A DNA stretch of 64,000 nucleotides from Rubrivivax sp. SCN 71-131 (GCA_001724995.1 MEFD01000013.1:62001-126000); one strand, 5' to 3'. Positions 25,546 to 34,771 are shown, numbered from the stretch's first letter. A program made the numbers and translations. Notes: generated by a model not told the origin, from the sequence alone.

Positions 25546-27630
25546 GTGAGTCCCGGCAAGCCGCGGTCGCTGACGGTCGTGCCGCGCGCGGCCGTGCCGG
25601 CTGCCGACTGGCAGGCGCTGCTGGAGGCGATGCCGCTGCCGGCGTGGCTGGTCGAGACGGCGCAGTGCTGCGTGATTGCCGTCAATGCCGCGGGCTGCGA
25701 ACTGCTCGGGCGCGCCGCCGACACGCTGCGCGGCAGCGCCGCGGCGACGCTGCTGGCCACGCCCGAGGATCTCGCCTACTGGGAGACGCTGGACGCCGCG
25801 GCGCCAGCGGGCCTGCACTCGCACACGCTGCTGTGCGCCGCCGACGGCCGCACGCGGCACGTCGAGCGCTGGATCCGCCCCTTGCACGCCGGCATGCTGC
25901 TCGTGACGCTGCGCGACCGCAGCCCGGAGCAGCACGCGGGCGACGCGCTGGAAGGCGCGCTCGCCGAGCTGCGCGCCACGCTGGAAGCCACCGCCGACGG
26001 CATCCTCGTCACCGACCTCGCCGGGCGCATCCGCAGCTTCAACCAGCGCTTTGCAACGCTCTGGGGCATCCCCGAAGCCCTGCTCGAGGCGACCGAGGAC
26101 GCCAAGGTCTACGAATGGATGCGGCGCAGCGTGGCCGACCCCGCCGCCTACCAGCAGCGGCTCGCGGTGATCGAGGACGCAGTGCTGCTGGCCTGCTCCG
26201 ACCGCCTGGAGCTGCTCGCCGGGCCGGTGCTCGAGCGCGTCAGCCGGCCGCTGTGGCAGCGTGGTCGCCCGGCCGGGCGCGTCTACAGTTTTCGTGACCT
26301 GACGCAGCAGATCGCCGCCGACCAGCGCATCGACGAACTCACGCACACCGATGTGCTGACGGGGCTGCCCAACCGCCGCCGCCTGGCCGAGCGCGTGCTC
26401 GACGCCGCGGCGCAGTCGCGGCGCACCGGCGACACCTTTGCGCTGCTGCTGGTCGACCTCGACCGCTTTCGCCAGATCAACGACAGCCTGGGCCATGGCG
26501 CTGGCGACGAGGTGCTGCGCGGCGTCGCGCGCCGGCTGCAGGAATGCCTGCGTGCCGGCGACGAAGTGGCTCGCATGGGCAGCGACCAGTTCGCGATGCT
26601 GGCCCAGGGCGTCGACGAGGAGGCCACGGGGACGCTGGCACGGCGCGTGCTCAACGCGGTGGGCCAGGTCCGCGGCGACGACGAGATGCCGTTCACGCTG
26701 ACCTGCAGCATCGGCGTGGCCCTGTGCCCGCAGCACGGACGCAGCATCGACGAGCTGGTGCGCCACGCCGAAGGGGCGATGCGCGCGGTGAAGGGCGCCG
26801 GACGCGCCAACTACCGACTGCACCAGCCGCGCGTGCAGGGCGACGTGCGCCGCTCGATGCGCCTGGACTACGCGATGCGCCAGGCCCTCGTGAGCGGACG
26901 GCTGCGCCTGAACTACCAGCCGCAGGTGGTGCTGACCAGCGGCGCGGTGATCGGCGCCGAGGCGCTGATCCGCTGGCGGGATCCCGAGCTCGGCGAGGTT
27001 TCGCCGGTCGAGTTCATCCCCGTGGCCGAGGAGACCGGCTTCATCGTCGCCATCGGCGACTGGGTGCTCTCGCAGGCGCTGCGCCAGGCGGCGCTGTGGC
27101 ACGAGCGCGGCACGCCGCTGCCGGTGGCCGTCAACGTCTCGGCGCTGCAGTTCCGACAGACCCAATTCGTGGACCGCGTCGCGAGCATGCTGGCGGTCAG
27201 CGGCCTGCCGCCGCACCTGCTCGAGCTCGAGCTGACCGAGTCGATCCTCGTGCGCGACGCCGACGAGGCGCTGTCGCGCCTGCAGGCGCTGTCGCGCCTG
27301 GGCGTGCAGCTGTCGATCGACGACTTCGGCACCGGCTACTCGAACCTGGCCTACCTGAAGCGCTTCCCGATCGACAAGCTGAAGATCGACCGCAGCTTCG
27401 TCAGCGGGCTGCCGGGTGACGAAAGCGATGTCGGCATCGTGCGCGCGATCCTGCAGATGGCGCGCGCGCTCGACATGCAGGTCATCGCCGAGGGCGTGGA
27501 GACCGAGGAGCAGCGGGCCTTCCTGCGCGCCGAGGGCTGTGCCCTGTTCCAGGGCTACCTGTTCTCGCCGGCGATCGACGCGCTCAGCTTCGAGCACCGT
27601 CTGCTGCGCGTCGCGACCGCGACCCCCTGA
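25546..27630 (+). CDS. PAS-GGDEF-EAL protein with degenerate GGDEF; probable c-di-GMP phosphodiesterase
   Basis: The 694-residue cytoplasmic protein has two PAS-like regions (about 15-130 and 140-250), a GGDEF domain (about 260-420) and an EAL domain (about 435-690). The cyclase signature reads GSDQF (345-349) instead of GGDEF, so synthesis is unlikely. The inhibitory-site motif RxxD is kept as RAGD (336-339), five residues before it. The EAL side is complete: EAL at 472-474, NVSALQF, ELTES, IDDFGTGYS, LKIDRSF and AEGVET. The GGDEF part may therefore act as a nucleotide sensor for the phosphodiesterase. Start GTG 25546 has AAGGGG six bases upstream; GTG 25543 is the alternative. Confidence 0.88.
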   Translation: MSPGKPRSLTVVPRAAVPAADWQALLEAMPLPAWLVETAQCCVIAVNAAGCELLGRAADTLRGSAAATLLATPEDLAYWETLDAAAPAGLHSHTLLCAADGRTRHVERWIRPLHAGMLLVTLRDRSPEQHAGDALEGALAELRATLEATADGILVTDLAGRIRSFNQRFATLWGIPEALLEATEDAKVYEWMRRSVADPAAYQQRLAVIEDAVLLACSDRLELLAGPVLERVSRPLWQRGRPAGRVYSFRDLTQQIAADQRIDELTHTDVLTGLPNRRRLAERVLDAAAQSRRTGDTFALLLVDLDRFRQINDSLGHGAGDEVLRGVARRLQECLRAGDEVARMGSDQFAMLAQGVDEEATGTLARRVLNAVGQVRGDDEMPFTLTCSIGVALCPQHGRSIDELVRHAEGAMRAVKGAGRANYRLHQPRVQGDVRRSMRLDYAMRQALVSGRLRLNYQPQVVLTSGAVIGAEALIRWRDPELGEVSPVEFIPVAEETGFIVAIGDWVLSQALRQAALWHERGTPLPVAVNVSALQFRQTQFVDRVASMLAVSGLPPHLLELELTESILVRDADEALSRLQALSRLGVQLSIDDFGTGYSNLAYLKRFPIDKLKIDRSFVSGLPGDESDVGIVRAILQMARALDMQVIAEGVETEEQRAFLRAEGCALFQGYLFSPAIDALSFEHRLLRVATATP

Positions 27631-27714
27631 GGCGGCGCCGCTGCCTCGCGCCGCGGCAACGCACAATCGACGCACCGGCGCCCGACCGCGGCGCTGCCCG
27701 GAGGGCGGGCGACG

Positions 27715-28053
27715 ATGATCTACAAGTTCAGGAGCAAGGCCGGCGCCGACCTCATCATGCTCGGCGGCAACGGCGACGAGATGCTGCGCATCCTCGGGCG
27801 CGAGCCCGCGTCCAAGGGCATCATCGAACCGGCCGACATGCCGGCGGCGCGGCGCGCGCTCGAGGCGGCCCTGGCGGCGGCCGATGCCGCCGCCGCGGAA
27901 GCTCGCGCCGCAGGTGAAGGCCAGGGCGAGGACCAGGGCGAGGGCGACGCATGCGAACGCCGCGCCGTCGGCCTGCGCCAGCGGCTGTGGCCGATGCTGC
28001 AGCTGCTCGAGCGCGCGGCGGCCGCGGGCGAACCCATCGTGTGGGGGGTATGA
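27715..28053 (+). CDS. DUF1840-family protein
   Basis: The 112-residue protein matches DUF1840, a small family known mainly from betaproteobacteria: MIYKFRSKAGADLIMLGGNG, then GREPASKGIIEPADMPAARR, an Ala/Glu-rich helix, and RLWPMLQLLERAA at the end. It is soluble with no catalytic motif, and its function is unknown. The ATG has GGAGGGCGGG just before it. It ends ten bases from the convergent pilY1. Confidence 0.85.
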   Translation: MIYKFRSKAGADLIMLGGNGDEMLRILGREPASKGIIEPADMPAARRALEAALAAADAAAAEARAAGEGQGEDQGEGDACERRAVGLRQRLWPMLQLLERAAAAGEPIVWGV

Positions 28054-28063
28054 GGGCGCGCGC

Positions 28064-31000
28064 CTAGCGCCTGACCTCGCGCCAGGCGTTCTTCGAGGGC
28101 GTGATGCTCACGCACTTGGTGATCTGGCGGTTCCAGGACTTGCCGTCGGCGTCCTGGCCCGAGCCGACGATGTGCTGGCAGCCCTCGCTGCCGCCGCCGC
28201 CGCCACCACCACCGCCACCGCCGGGCGTGCCGGTGCCCGAGGTCAGCAGCAGGTTGACGCCCGAGCTCATGGCGTTTTCGGCGATCGTCGTGCCGACGAA
28301 GTCCGCGCCGTCGAACTTGTTGCCGGTGAGCACGTCTAGCGCGTAGAGCCGCGAGCTGGCGGCGCAATCGGTGGCGCCCGCGAGGTTGGTGACGAAGGTG
28401 ATGACGCCTCGCGCCACGGCCGGCCGCGTGTTCGCCTGTTCGCCGCTGGGCAGATCCATGTACCAGCCGCGCTGCGTGTCCCAGTCGACGGTGACGGTGC
28501 TCGTGGTGTCCGCGCCCTTGCTGTAGGTATGCGCGACCAGCGAGCCGCCGCGCACGCTGCCGATGGTGCTGCCGTCGGCGATGGCGTAGAAGCTCTGCGT
28601 CGGCGTGGTCTTGCCGAAGTCGGTGATGTCCAGCAGCCGTCCGGTGCCCACGAGGATGATGCGCTTGCCTTCGTGATTGATCAGCTCGGGCGCGGCGGTC
28701 ACCGGCTGCAGGTTGCCGGAGCCGTCCTTCAGGGAAGCGATCTTCGTCGCCGCGGCGGGCTTGGTGACAAGGTCGAACTTCCAGAGGTCGCCGCGCAGAT
28801 CGCCGCCGTAGACGTACTTGACGCTGCCGTCCTTCTCGACGAAGGGGCTCACGTGCGCCAGGCCCGACTCCGGCGACAGCGCGCTCGCGCTGACCGTGAA
28901 CTCGTGCTGGATGGCGCCCGTCGCCGGATCGAGCATCCACAGCCGGCCGATGCCGTCGCTGTTGTTGTAGCCCGAGGTCACGAGCACCGTGTAGCCCCCG
29001 CTGGGCAGGCGCACGATGGCCGGCCGGCCCAGGGTCTGGCCGACCTTGGCCTGCGTGGTGGTGTCGCCGGCGGCGGGGAACTCCCATTTCACCGCCGAGG
29101 CCACCTGCCCTTCGGTCAGGCCGCGCGGGCTGCTGACGTCGATGGCGTAGTAGCTGCGGCCGGCCGCACCCATGCCGGCCACCAGCAGCTTGCTGCTGGT
29201 GCCCGTCCTGCCGATCACCGGCGTGCCGTCGAGCCGCGTCTTGAAGGTGTAGCCGCGCGCGCTCGTCGCTCCGATGTCGGCGAGGACCTCGCGCGGCACG
29301 AAGGCCCACAGCTCCTGGCCGGCACCCGCGGCGCTGATGTCGATGGCGTGCAGCATGCCCTCGCCGGAGGCGAAGTAGGCCACGCTGTCGTCGCGCGCGA
29401 CCACCGGCTCGGCGTTGATCACCGCGCCGAGCAGGCTGGTACGGGTGCGGAACTTCGTGCCCTCGTGCGTGCGGTCGCCGCGCAGGTAGTCGATGACCTC
29501 CCCGGTGTTCCCCCAGACGTCGCCCGGGTTGACGATCGCGCCCACGCTGCCGGCCGTGAAGGGCACGCCGCTGCTGCCGTCGAAGCTGGCGATGACGCGC
29601 GTGCCCCAGCTGCGAAGCAGCAGGATTTCGCCGGCCGACCAGGTCGCAGTCGTGCTCACCTCGCCGCTGGCCGGGTTGATGGCGTTGGCGGTGAGGTCGC
29701 CCGACCAGCCGGCCGGGTTGTAGGTGCCGAAATAGGCCCGCGAGTCGCCGCGCTGCAGGTTGACCGTGCTCACGGCGACGCCACCCTGGGCGCCGACCTG
29801 GTCGAGGATGTCGTTGAGGCCGCTGCGAATGCTGTCGGCGGTCTCGGTCGGCGTGGTCGCCAAGTACATCTTGCCGCGGCCGTTGATCGTCGCGTGCCAC
29901 TGGTCGTCGATCAGCGACGGGTCGTCGGCCACGGGCGTGGTCCATGTCGGTGCCGTGACGAACGGATCCACGGTGTTGGGCCAGAGCGAACCGCGCACGC
30001 CCAGCGAGATGGCATAGCTCGTGATGTGCAGGTCCGGGTTCTTGTCGGCATTGGGCAGTGTCGACGCGCTGGGCTGCACCCGGCCCAGCGGCAGGTCCGA
30101 GCGCAGGCGATTGGTGTAGTAGCGCAGCGCCAAGTCGGCCAGCGTGCCATTGCTCGTCGTCTGGTAGGGCGCACCGCTGCCCCAGGTGCTGGCCGACTTG
30201 CCGCTGGTCCAGCTCGGGGGCGTGATCGAGGCCGTGTTCGAGAAGCCGTCGGTGACGGTGAACATGCTGTTGCGCTGGCAGGCGTACTGCACGATGCTCG
30301 TGTTCTCGTCGAACTGCTTGGCGATGTGCTTCACGGTGGCGTGCGTGGGCGTGCCCTCCGAGGTCATCGAGTTGATGTAGAAGAAGCCGGCCACCGCGCG
30401 CCCGTTGAGGCTGCTGCTGGTGTTGTCGATGTCGTACATCGTCACCGTCGGCGTGGTGGCACTGGCGTCGGTGAAGCGCATCACGCCCATGCGCAGGCCG
30501 GTCAGGTTCTCCAGCACCTCGCCCATCGAGGCCGCGAGCATCAGCTTGCGCTTGCGGTAGTAGCTGAACCAGTTGGCGAAGTTCTGCATCTCGTCCGCGT
30601 ACGTGCGGCCCGAGGGGAAGGTGTTGCCGGACTTGATCTCGTAGCGCTTGAGCTTGGTCGCTCCGTCGGGCGCGAGCACGCAGGTGGAGGCGTCGGCGCT
30701 GCTCGTCGTGCCGCAATCCTCCGCCTGCCAGAAGGTGGCCGGGTAGTAGCTCACGCCGGCATAGCAAGTGCCGGTGGCGAGGCCGCCAAGGGGGCAGTTG
30801 CCGGATCCGCTGGGGATGGAGATGCCGCTTGCGGGCACCTTCATGCCGCTCAGGAACGTGAACGTGTATTCACCGGTGTAGTTGGTGAAGTTGGCATTGC
30901 CGCTGTTCCACTCGTTCGTGAGGTCCAGCTTGGGACCGGAGCCATACGCCGCATGCGCCAGCGCGGCACTGGGCGTGGCGTTGGCGTAGGTCTTGTCGCC

Positions 31001-31453
31001 AGCGCCGTGATAGGCCGGCGCCCAGGGCTTGTAGGTCGTTGCGGTGTCGTAGTAAAGCGGATTGAAGGCCGACGAGCGCAGCCAGGCGAACTGCGGCGTC
31101 GGCGGGACGGCACGACCATTCGCGCTGCTGTAGCTGTAGAGCTGGCCGCCGGAGGCGCTGCCCACGGGGAACAGGTAGGAGTACGACCGCGTGCTGGAAC
31201 TCTTCAGCGGCTTGCCGCTGACCGTATCCCAGGCGCTGGTGCCGCTCCACCACATCATCCCCGACGAGGTGTCGAGCAGCACCTCCCAATCCATCGAGCC
31301 GGAATCGTCCATGCCGAAGATGACGTTCGGCTTGGCCAGCACCGCGGCCTTCAGCGGCAGTTCGGCGATGCCGGTCGCGGCGTGCGAGGCCGCGGCGGTG
31401 ACGAGCGCCGCGAAGGCGGCGGTCGAGACGACGAAATTGGCGGCGATCTTCAT
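28064..31453 (-). CDS. pilY1: PilY1-type pilus tip adhesin/assembly protein
   Basis: The 1129-residue secreted protein closes the minor-pilin operon. A signal peptide (about 1-25, ending SHAATG) is followed by a von Willebrand-like region with a metal-site motif (FGMDDSGSMDWE). The C-terminal half (about 640-1090) has repeated propeller blades such as YFASGEGMLHAIDISAAG and VTSGYNNSDGIGRLWMLDP, the PilC/PilY1 beta-propeller. An 11-glycine run (coding bases 28191-28223) leads to a short tail with two cysteines (GCQHIVG, KCVSI). PilY1 promotes pilus extension and adhesion, often with calcium control. Length and order agree with PilY1 of Burkholderiales. Confidence 0.93.
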   Translation of the reverse strand: MKIAANFVVSTAAFAALVTAAASHAATGIAELPLKAAVLAKPNVIFGMDDSGSMDWEVLLDTSSGMMWWSGTSAWDTVSGKPLKSSSTRSYSYLFPVGSASGGQLYSYSSANGRAVPPTPQFAWLRSSAFNPLYYDTATTYKPWAPAYHGAGDKTYANATPSAALAHAAYGSGPKLDLTNEWNSGNANFTNYTGEYTFTFLSGMKVPASGISIPSGSGNCPLGGLATGTCYAGVSYYPATFWQAEDCGTTSSADASTCVLAPDGATKLKRYEIKSGNTFPSGRTYADEMQNFANWFSYYRKRKLMLAASMGEVLENLTGLRMGVMRFTDASATTPTVTMYDIDNTSSSLNGRAVAGFFYINSMTSEGTPTHATVKHIAKQFDENTSIVQYACQRNSMFTVTDGFSNTASITPPSWTSGKSASTWGSGAPYQTTSNGTLADLALRYYTNRLRSDLPLGRVQPSASTLPNADKNPDLHITSYAISLGVRGSLWPNTVDPFVTAPTWTTPVADDPSLIDDQWHATINGRGKMYLATTPTETADSIRSGLNDILDQVGAQGGVAVSTVNLQRGDSRAYFGTYNPAGWSGDLTANAINPASGEVSTTATWSAGEILLLRSWGTRVIASFDGSSGVPFTAGSVGAIVNPGDVWGNTGEVIDYLRGDRTHEGTKFRTRTSLLGAVINAEPVVARDDSVAYFASGEGMLHAIDISAAGAGQELWAFVPREVLADIGATSARGYTFKTRLDGTPVIGRTGTSSKLLVAGMGAAGRSYYAIDVSSPRGLTEGQVASAVKWEFPAAGDTTTQAKVGQTLGRPAIVRLPSGGYTVLVTSGYNNSDGIGRLWMLDPATGAIQHEFTVSASALSPESGLAHVSPFVEKDGSVKYVYGGDLRGDLWKFDLVTKPAAATKIASLKDGSGNLQPVTAAPELINHEGKRIILVGTGRLLDITDFGKTTPTQSFYAIADGSTIGSVRGGSLVAHTYSKGADTTSTVTVDWDTQRGWYMDLPSGEQANTRPAVARGVITFVTNLAGATDCAASSRLYALDVLTGNKFDGADFVGTTIAENAMSSGVNLLLTSGTGTPGGGGGGGGGGGSEGCQHIVGSGQDADGKSWNRQITKCVSITPSKNAWREVRR

Positions 31454-31499
31454 GGGTGGGCCTCCACTGGCAAAGGTCGAACCGGGCAGGGGCTTGTCG

Positions 31500-32045
31500 T
31501 CAGCCCTTGGTGGCCAAGGCCTGCACCCAGGTGAGGGTGTCCTTGGGCCCGGTGACGCGGACGGTGATGCGGAACTGGCGCGCCGTGGGCGGGTCGGGGC
31601 GCTCGCGGTTGCTGGCCGACTCGATCTGCGGGATCTGCTTGAGCAGGCACTGGCGCAACGGCTCGGTCACCGGCATCGCGCCGGTGCAGACACGATCGAC
31701 GACGTAGCTCACGGTGTAGGCACCCACCGTCACCGCCGGCGCGGTGTCGAAGTCGAAGGTGGGCACGCCGTTGGCGTCCTGCGCCAGCTGCGTGGCGCGA
31801 TACCAGTTGCCGCTGTCGGTGTTCTCGTCGGTGAGCGCCTTCATCGCCTCGAAGGCGGTGTTGATGCCGACTTCGGAGACCTGCATCGCGCCCTCGCGGA
31901 AGGCGGCGTTGCCCGCGGCCAGCGTGCCGACCTCGGTCATGCGCGCCAGCGCCATGCCCCCCAGCAGCATCACCGTCAGCAGGATGAGGACGACGACCAT
32001 CGTCACCCCACGCTGCCCCTCCCGCATGGTGTATCGCGTATTCAC
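31500..32045 (-). CDS. pilX: Type IV pilus minor pilin PilX
   Basis: The protein (181 residues from GTG 32045) has a prepilin leader and cleavage site GQRG before VTMVVVLILLTVMLLGGMAL. As in other PilX/GspK-like proteins, the mature position 5 is not Glu (here Val), which suits a tip-complex subunit. The remaining 140 residues are a soluble domain with two or three cysteines (RVCTGAM, RQCLLK). GTG overlaps the pilW stop as GTGA. An ATG at 32027 is an alternative start. It lies between pilW and pilY1. Confidence 0.85.
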   Translation of the reverse strand: MNTRYTMREGQRGVTMVVVLILLTVMLLGGMALARMTEVGTLAAGNAAFREGAMQVSEVGINTAFEAMKALTDENTDSGNWYRATQLAQDANGVPTFDFDTAPAVTVGAYTVSYVVDRVCTGAMPVTEPLRQCLLKQIPQIESASNRERPDPPTARQFRITVRVTGPKDTLTWVQALATKG

Positions 32046-33118
32046 GTCTTGATCCCCAGCACGAGGTTGCGCAGCGGCACGACCGCCTCGGCCTTGCGGT
32101 AGCGGTAGCACTGCCAGTCGGTGACGTCGGGCTCGACCGTGGCGCCCCAGAGCGTCGGCTTGGCCGTGCTGGCTTCGCAGGTGCCTCCTGGGCCTTCCTT
32201 CTCGCGCTGCGGGCTGCGCAGCACGATGCCGATGCGCACCGCCCGCACGCGCGGGATGTTGACGGCATCCAGCACCGCGAAGGTGCCGGTGGCGTCGACC
32301 CAGCTCTCCAGCGTCTTCTGCGCCAGCGTCGTGGGCGAGACGCCGTACTGCACGCGAAAGCCGATCACGTTGCGCGCGATGACGGCATCGGTGCCCTCGA
32401 GAGGGCGCTCGAGCACGAGGTTGTGATTGACGCTGTCGAGCCGGTAGCGCTGCCAGCGCAGGCTGCCCAGCAGCGTCACGCCGGCGCCGCTGTCGCTGTA
32501 GGCGGGCGGGGTCGTGAAGGCGCCGTCGTTGTGCGTGCCGCCGGAGGCGAACAGCAGCTTCTGCGGATCGTCCACCGTCGAGGCGGTGACCGCCGTGACG
32601 CTGCGCACCGTGCAGGGGTCGGCGGCGTTCTCGGGCGAGAGCAGCACCGCGTCGCCGACGATCGCGGGCAGGTAGGACATGAGCGCGGCCTCGCTGCCGT
32701 TGCTCGCCTGATCGAGCAGCACGTTGGCGCCGGACTCGACGCGTGCCGACTGCATGACGTCGAGCCGGTCCGCCCCGGCCACCTGGGTGATCTGCACCGG
32801 CGCGAACGCCGCACCGTCCATGTAGGTGGTGGCGCCCACGCTCAGGTTGAGCTTGGTGCAGAGGAAGCGCGCGTCGCCGAAGAATCCCAGGCCCGCGGTG
32901 AGGGCGTCGTTCTTCAGCGCCGCGAGCGCGGTGTTGGCGTTCACCGCCGCGCCGCCGACGCCCATGCCCTGGCGCTGCGTGGCACCGAACATCACCGCGC
33001 TGCTGGTGGCCGCCAGGCCGACGAGCAGCGCGACCACGAGGCCGACCATGAGCTCGATGATCGAGAGGCCGCGCTGGCGTGCGCGCGCGGCGCCGCAGGG
33101 GGAACGTTCAGCGCACAT
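32042..33118 (-). CDS. pilW: Type IV pilus minor pilin PilW
   Basis: The 358-residue protein has a type III prepilin signal: leader MCAERSPCGAARARQRG, then LSIIELMVGLVVALLVGLA, with Glu at mature position 5. The large C-terminal domain contains TQRQGMGVGGAAVNANTALA and AALKNDALTAGLGFFGD, seen in PilW proteins, with several cysteines. PilW is part of the priming complex at the pilus tip. The gene overlaps pilV by 11 bases and pilX by four. Confidence 0.9.
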   Translation of the reverse strand: MCAERSPCGAARARQRGLSIIELMVGLVVALLVGLAATSSAVMFGATQRQGMGVGGAAVNANTALAALKNDALTAGLGFFGDARFLCTKLNLSVGATTYMDGAAFAPVQITQVAGADRLDVMQSARVESGANVLLDQASNGSEAALMSYLPAIVGDAVLLSPENAADPCTVRSVTAVTASTVDDPQKLLFASGGTHNDGAFTTPPAYSDSGAGVTLLGSLRWQRYRLDSVNHNLVLERPLEGTDAVIARNVIGFRVQYGVSPTTLAQKTLESWVDATGTFAVLDAVNIPRVRAVRIGIVLRSPQREKEGPGGTCEASTAKPTLWGATVEPDVTDWQCYRYRKAEAVVPLRNLVLGIKT

Positions 33119-33551
33119 CGGTCACCACCCTCAGCAGTCGCGCATCGGCACCTTCGCGCGCCGTCCAGCCGATCTCGACGGCCATGCGCCCGGTCGCTGC
33201 ATCCAGCGTGACCGTGTGCGTGCTCGGCACCCACATCGCCGCGCCGAGATCGGCGGCCCAGGCCGTCGCGCGCGCCACGGCCAGCGAAGAACCGCAGGCC
33301 CCCGGACTCGGCCGCGTGTAGCAGCCCGCGTTGGCGTTGTCGACGAGCACGGTGTTGAGCAGTTCGTCGGCCTTCTGCATCGCCACCGTACGCAACTGCG
33401 CGTCGGTGGAGGCGCTGACCATGCGGCCCTGCATGCGCGTCATGCCGATGAGGCCGAAGGAGAGGATGGCGATGGCGATCAGGGCGTCGATCAGACCGAC
33501 GCCGCGCATGCCGTTGCGAGCACCGCGAGGCGGGATGCGATGAGGTCTCAT
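33108..33551 (-). CDS. pilV: Type IV pilus minor pilin PilV
   Basis: The 147-residue prepilin has the leader MRPHRIPPRGARNGMRG followed by VGLIDALIAIAILSFGLIGM. Position 5 of the mature protein is Asp instead of the usual Glu, a conservative change. The motif GMTRMQGRMVSAS and the Cys pair around CYTRPSPGACGS match PilV. The ATG at 33551 overlaps the fimT stop as ATGA. MRGVGLI further on could be an alternative short-leader start. Confidence 0.86.
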   Translation of the reverse strand: MRPHRIPPRGARNGMRGVGLIDALIAIAILSFGLIGMTRMQGRMVSASTDAQLRTVAMQKADELLNTVLVDNANAGCYTRPSPGACGSSLAVARATAWAADLGAAMWVPSTHTVTLDAATGRMAVEIGWTAREGADARLLRVVTDVR

Positions 33552-34060
33552 GGGCAGCTCACCAGCTTGTTCGAGCACAGGCGCACGGCGCCGCCGGCAT
33601 CGATGCGCAGGCCCGGGCAGCGCAGGTCGTCCGAGCAGGTGCCGCCGGCCAGGCCGACGTCGACCGAAACCGCGGTGCCGAAGGGCTCGGGCCGGCCTTC
33701 GGGCCCGAAGGTGAAGCTGGTCGTGGTCGGCAGCGTCGCCCCCACCGGCAGCGTGCGCTCGCGCAGCAGCACCGGGGAGGCGGCGTCCGTCATGTCGTGC
33801 ACGCGCACCGTGTCGGCGGCGGGTGCCGTCAAGCGCACGACGGTGTTGCGCTTGATGGCCTCGCTCTGCGCCATCATCGCCTCGGTGTAGAGCAGGTTGC
33901 CCGACTCGCGCAGGCGCGAGTTGACGACCATGTCGCCCATGAACGGCGCCCCGGCGGCGACCAGCACCGCCAGCACCGCCAGCCCCACCATCAGCTCGAT
34001 GAGGGTGAGCCCGCGCGATGCGCAGCGCCGCGCGCCGCGGCGGCGGATCAGGCGTCGCAC
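33548..34060 (-). CDS. fimT: GspH/FimT-family minor pseudopilin
   Basis: The 170-residue prepilin starts MRRLIRRRGARRCASRG, then LTLIELMVGLAVLAVLVAAG with Glu at mature position 5. The C-terminal GspH-like domain shows RLRESGNLLYTEAMMAQSEA, the typical second block, and a final cysteine-rich tail (CSDDLRCPGL, LCSNKLVSC). It would be one of the tip minor pilins (FimT/FimU). It overlaps pilE by 13 bases and pilV by four, within one operon. Confidence 0.88.
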   Translation of the reverse strand: MRRLIRRRGARRCASRGLTLIELMVGLAVLAVLVAAGAPFMGDMVVNSRLRESGNLLYTEAMMAQSEAIKRNTVVRLTAPAADTVRVHDMTDAASPVLLRERTLPVGATLPTTTSFTFGPEGRPEPFGTAVSVDVGLAGGTCSDDLRCPGLRIDAGGAVRLCSNKLVSCP

Positions 34061-34521
34061 GAGACCCCCCTGATGCTCCAGCAGCTGCCCGCCGGCGCAC
34101 CCTTGGGATGCGCGGTGGTGGCCCTCGTGCCGGCCGAGTTGATGGTGTAGGCGTAGCCCGCCAGCGGACCGGTGCCGGTGGCCGTGGCGGTGTAGCCGGC
34201 AGCCGTGATGGCGCAGCTGACGGTGTAGTTCTGCACACCGCTGGGCACGGCCACGGCGCAGGCGTCACCGCCGCCGCTGCTCACGGCGTAGCTGCCGCTG
34301 TCCTGGAAGCGCTGCTCCATGCGCGTGAAGTAGGACTGCAGCGCGTCCAGCCCCGCGGGCACCTTGGCGCGCTGCAGGTAGGCGGTGTAGGCCGGCAGCG
34401 CGACCGACGCCAGGATGGCGACGATGGCGATCACGATCATCAGCTCGATGAGCGTGAAGCCGCGCATCGCGGCGCGATGCAGGCCACGCTCGAGGCTGGA
34501 ACGGGGGCGGCAAACAGGCAT
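34048..34521 (-). CDS. pilE: Type IV pilin PilE
   Basis: The 157-residue prepilin carries the cleavage site MRG/FTLIELMIVIAIVAILAS with Glu at mature position 5. DALQSYFTRMEQRFQDSGSY and a C-terminal cysteine loop (GSCWSIRGVSC) match PilE-type minor pilins. The ATG at 34521 has AAGG about seven bases upstream; the leader would be 19 residues. MRGFTLIE at 34467 is a shorter alternative. It is the first gene of the operon, whereas pilE is often last in other proteobacteria. Because its promoter region is the 250-base gap 34522-34771, it may be made in greater amount than the genes behind it. Confidence 0.88.
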   Translation of the reverse strand: MPVCRPRSSLERGLHRAAMRGFTLIELMIVIAIVAILASVALPAYTAYLQRAKVPAGLDALQSYFTRMEQRFQDSGSYAVSSGGGDACAVAVPSGVQNYTVSCAITAAGYTATATGTGPLAGYAYTINSAGTRATTAHPKGAPAGSCWSIRGVSCDA

Positions 34522-34730
34522 GGCAGACCTTCCGTGCAGGGCATTGCGGCAAGGGAGGCGGCCGGCCATCGGGCATCCCCTGTGCGTCGGATATCGGCGC
34601 CCGGGGTGCAGGCTTGAGACCGGAGATGTTTTCGGCTGTAAGCCGTGTCACGAGGCACGCCGGCGCAGGCGTGATCCAGTTCACGAATGAAGCCATGCGC
34701 GCCCGGGCCGCGGCGCCGGCCTGGGCGCAC

Positions 34731-34748
34731 CCCGGGTGAGGACCCGGG
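34731..34748. terminator. Hairpin downstream of ruvB
   Basis: CCCGGGT (34731-34737) and ACCCGGG (34742-34748) form a seven-pair stem with loop GAGG, 24 bases after the ruvB stop. There is no T tract. It may mark the end of the ruvB transcript before the pil operon. The remainder of the 250-base gap holds no recognisable gene. Confidence 0.3.
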
Positions 34749-34771
34749 TCAAGTTCGGCGCCGCGCGCGCC

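Noticed and set aside
34522..34771. Possible sigma-54 promoter for pilE
   Set aside because: The nearest candidate (TGGATCACGCCTGC on the minus strand) has GG and GC elements one base too close together.
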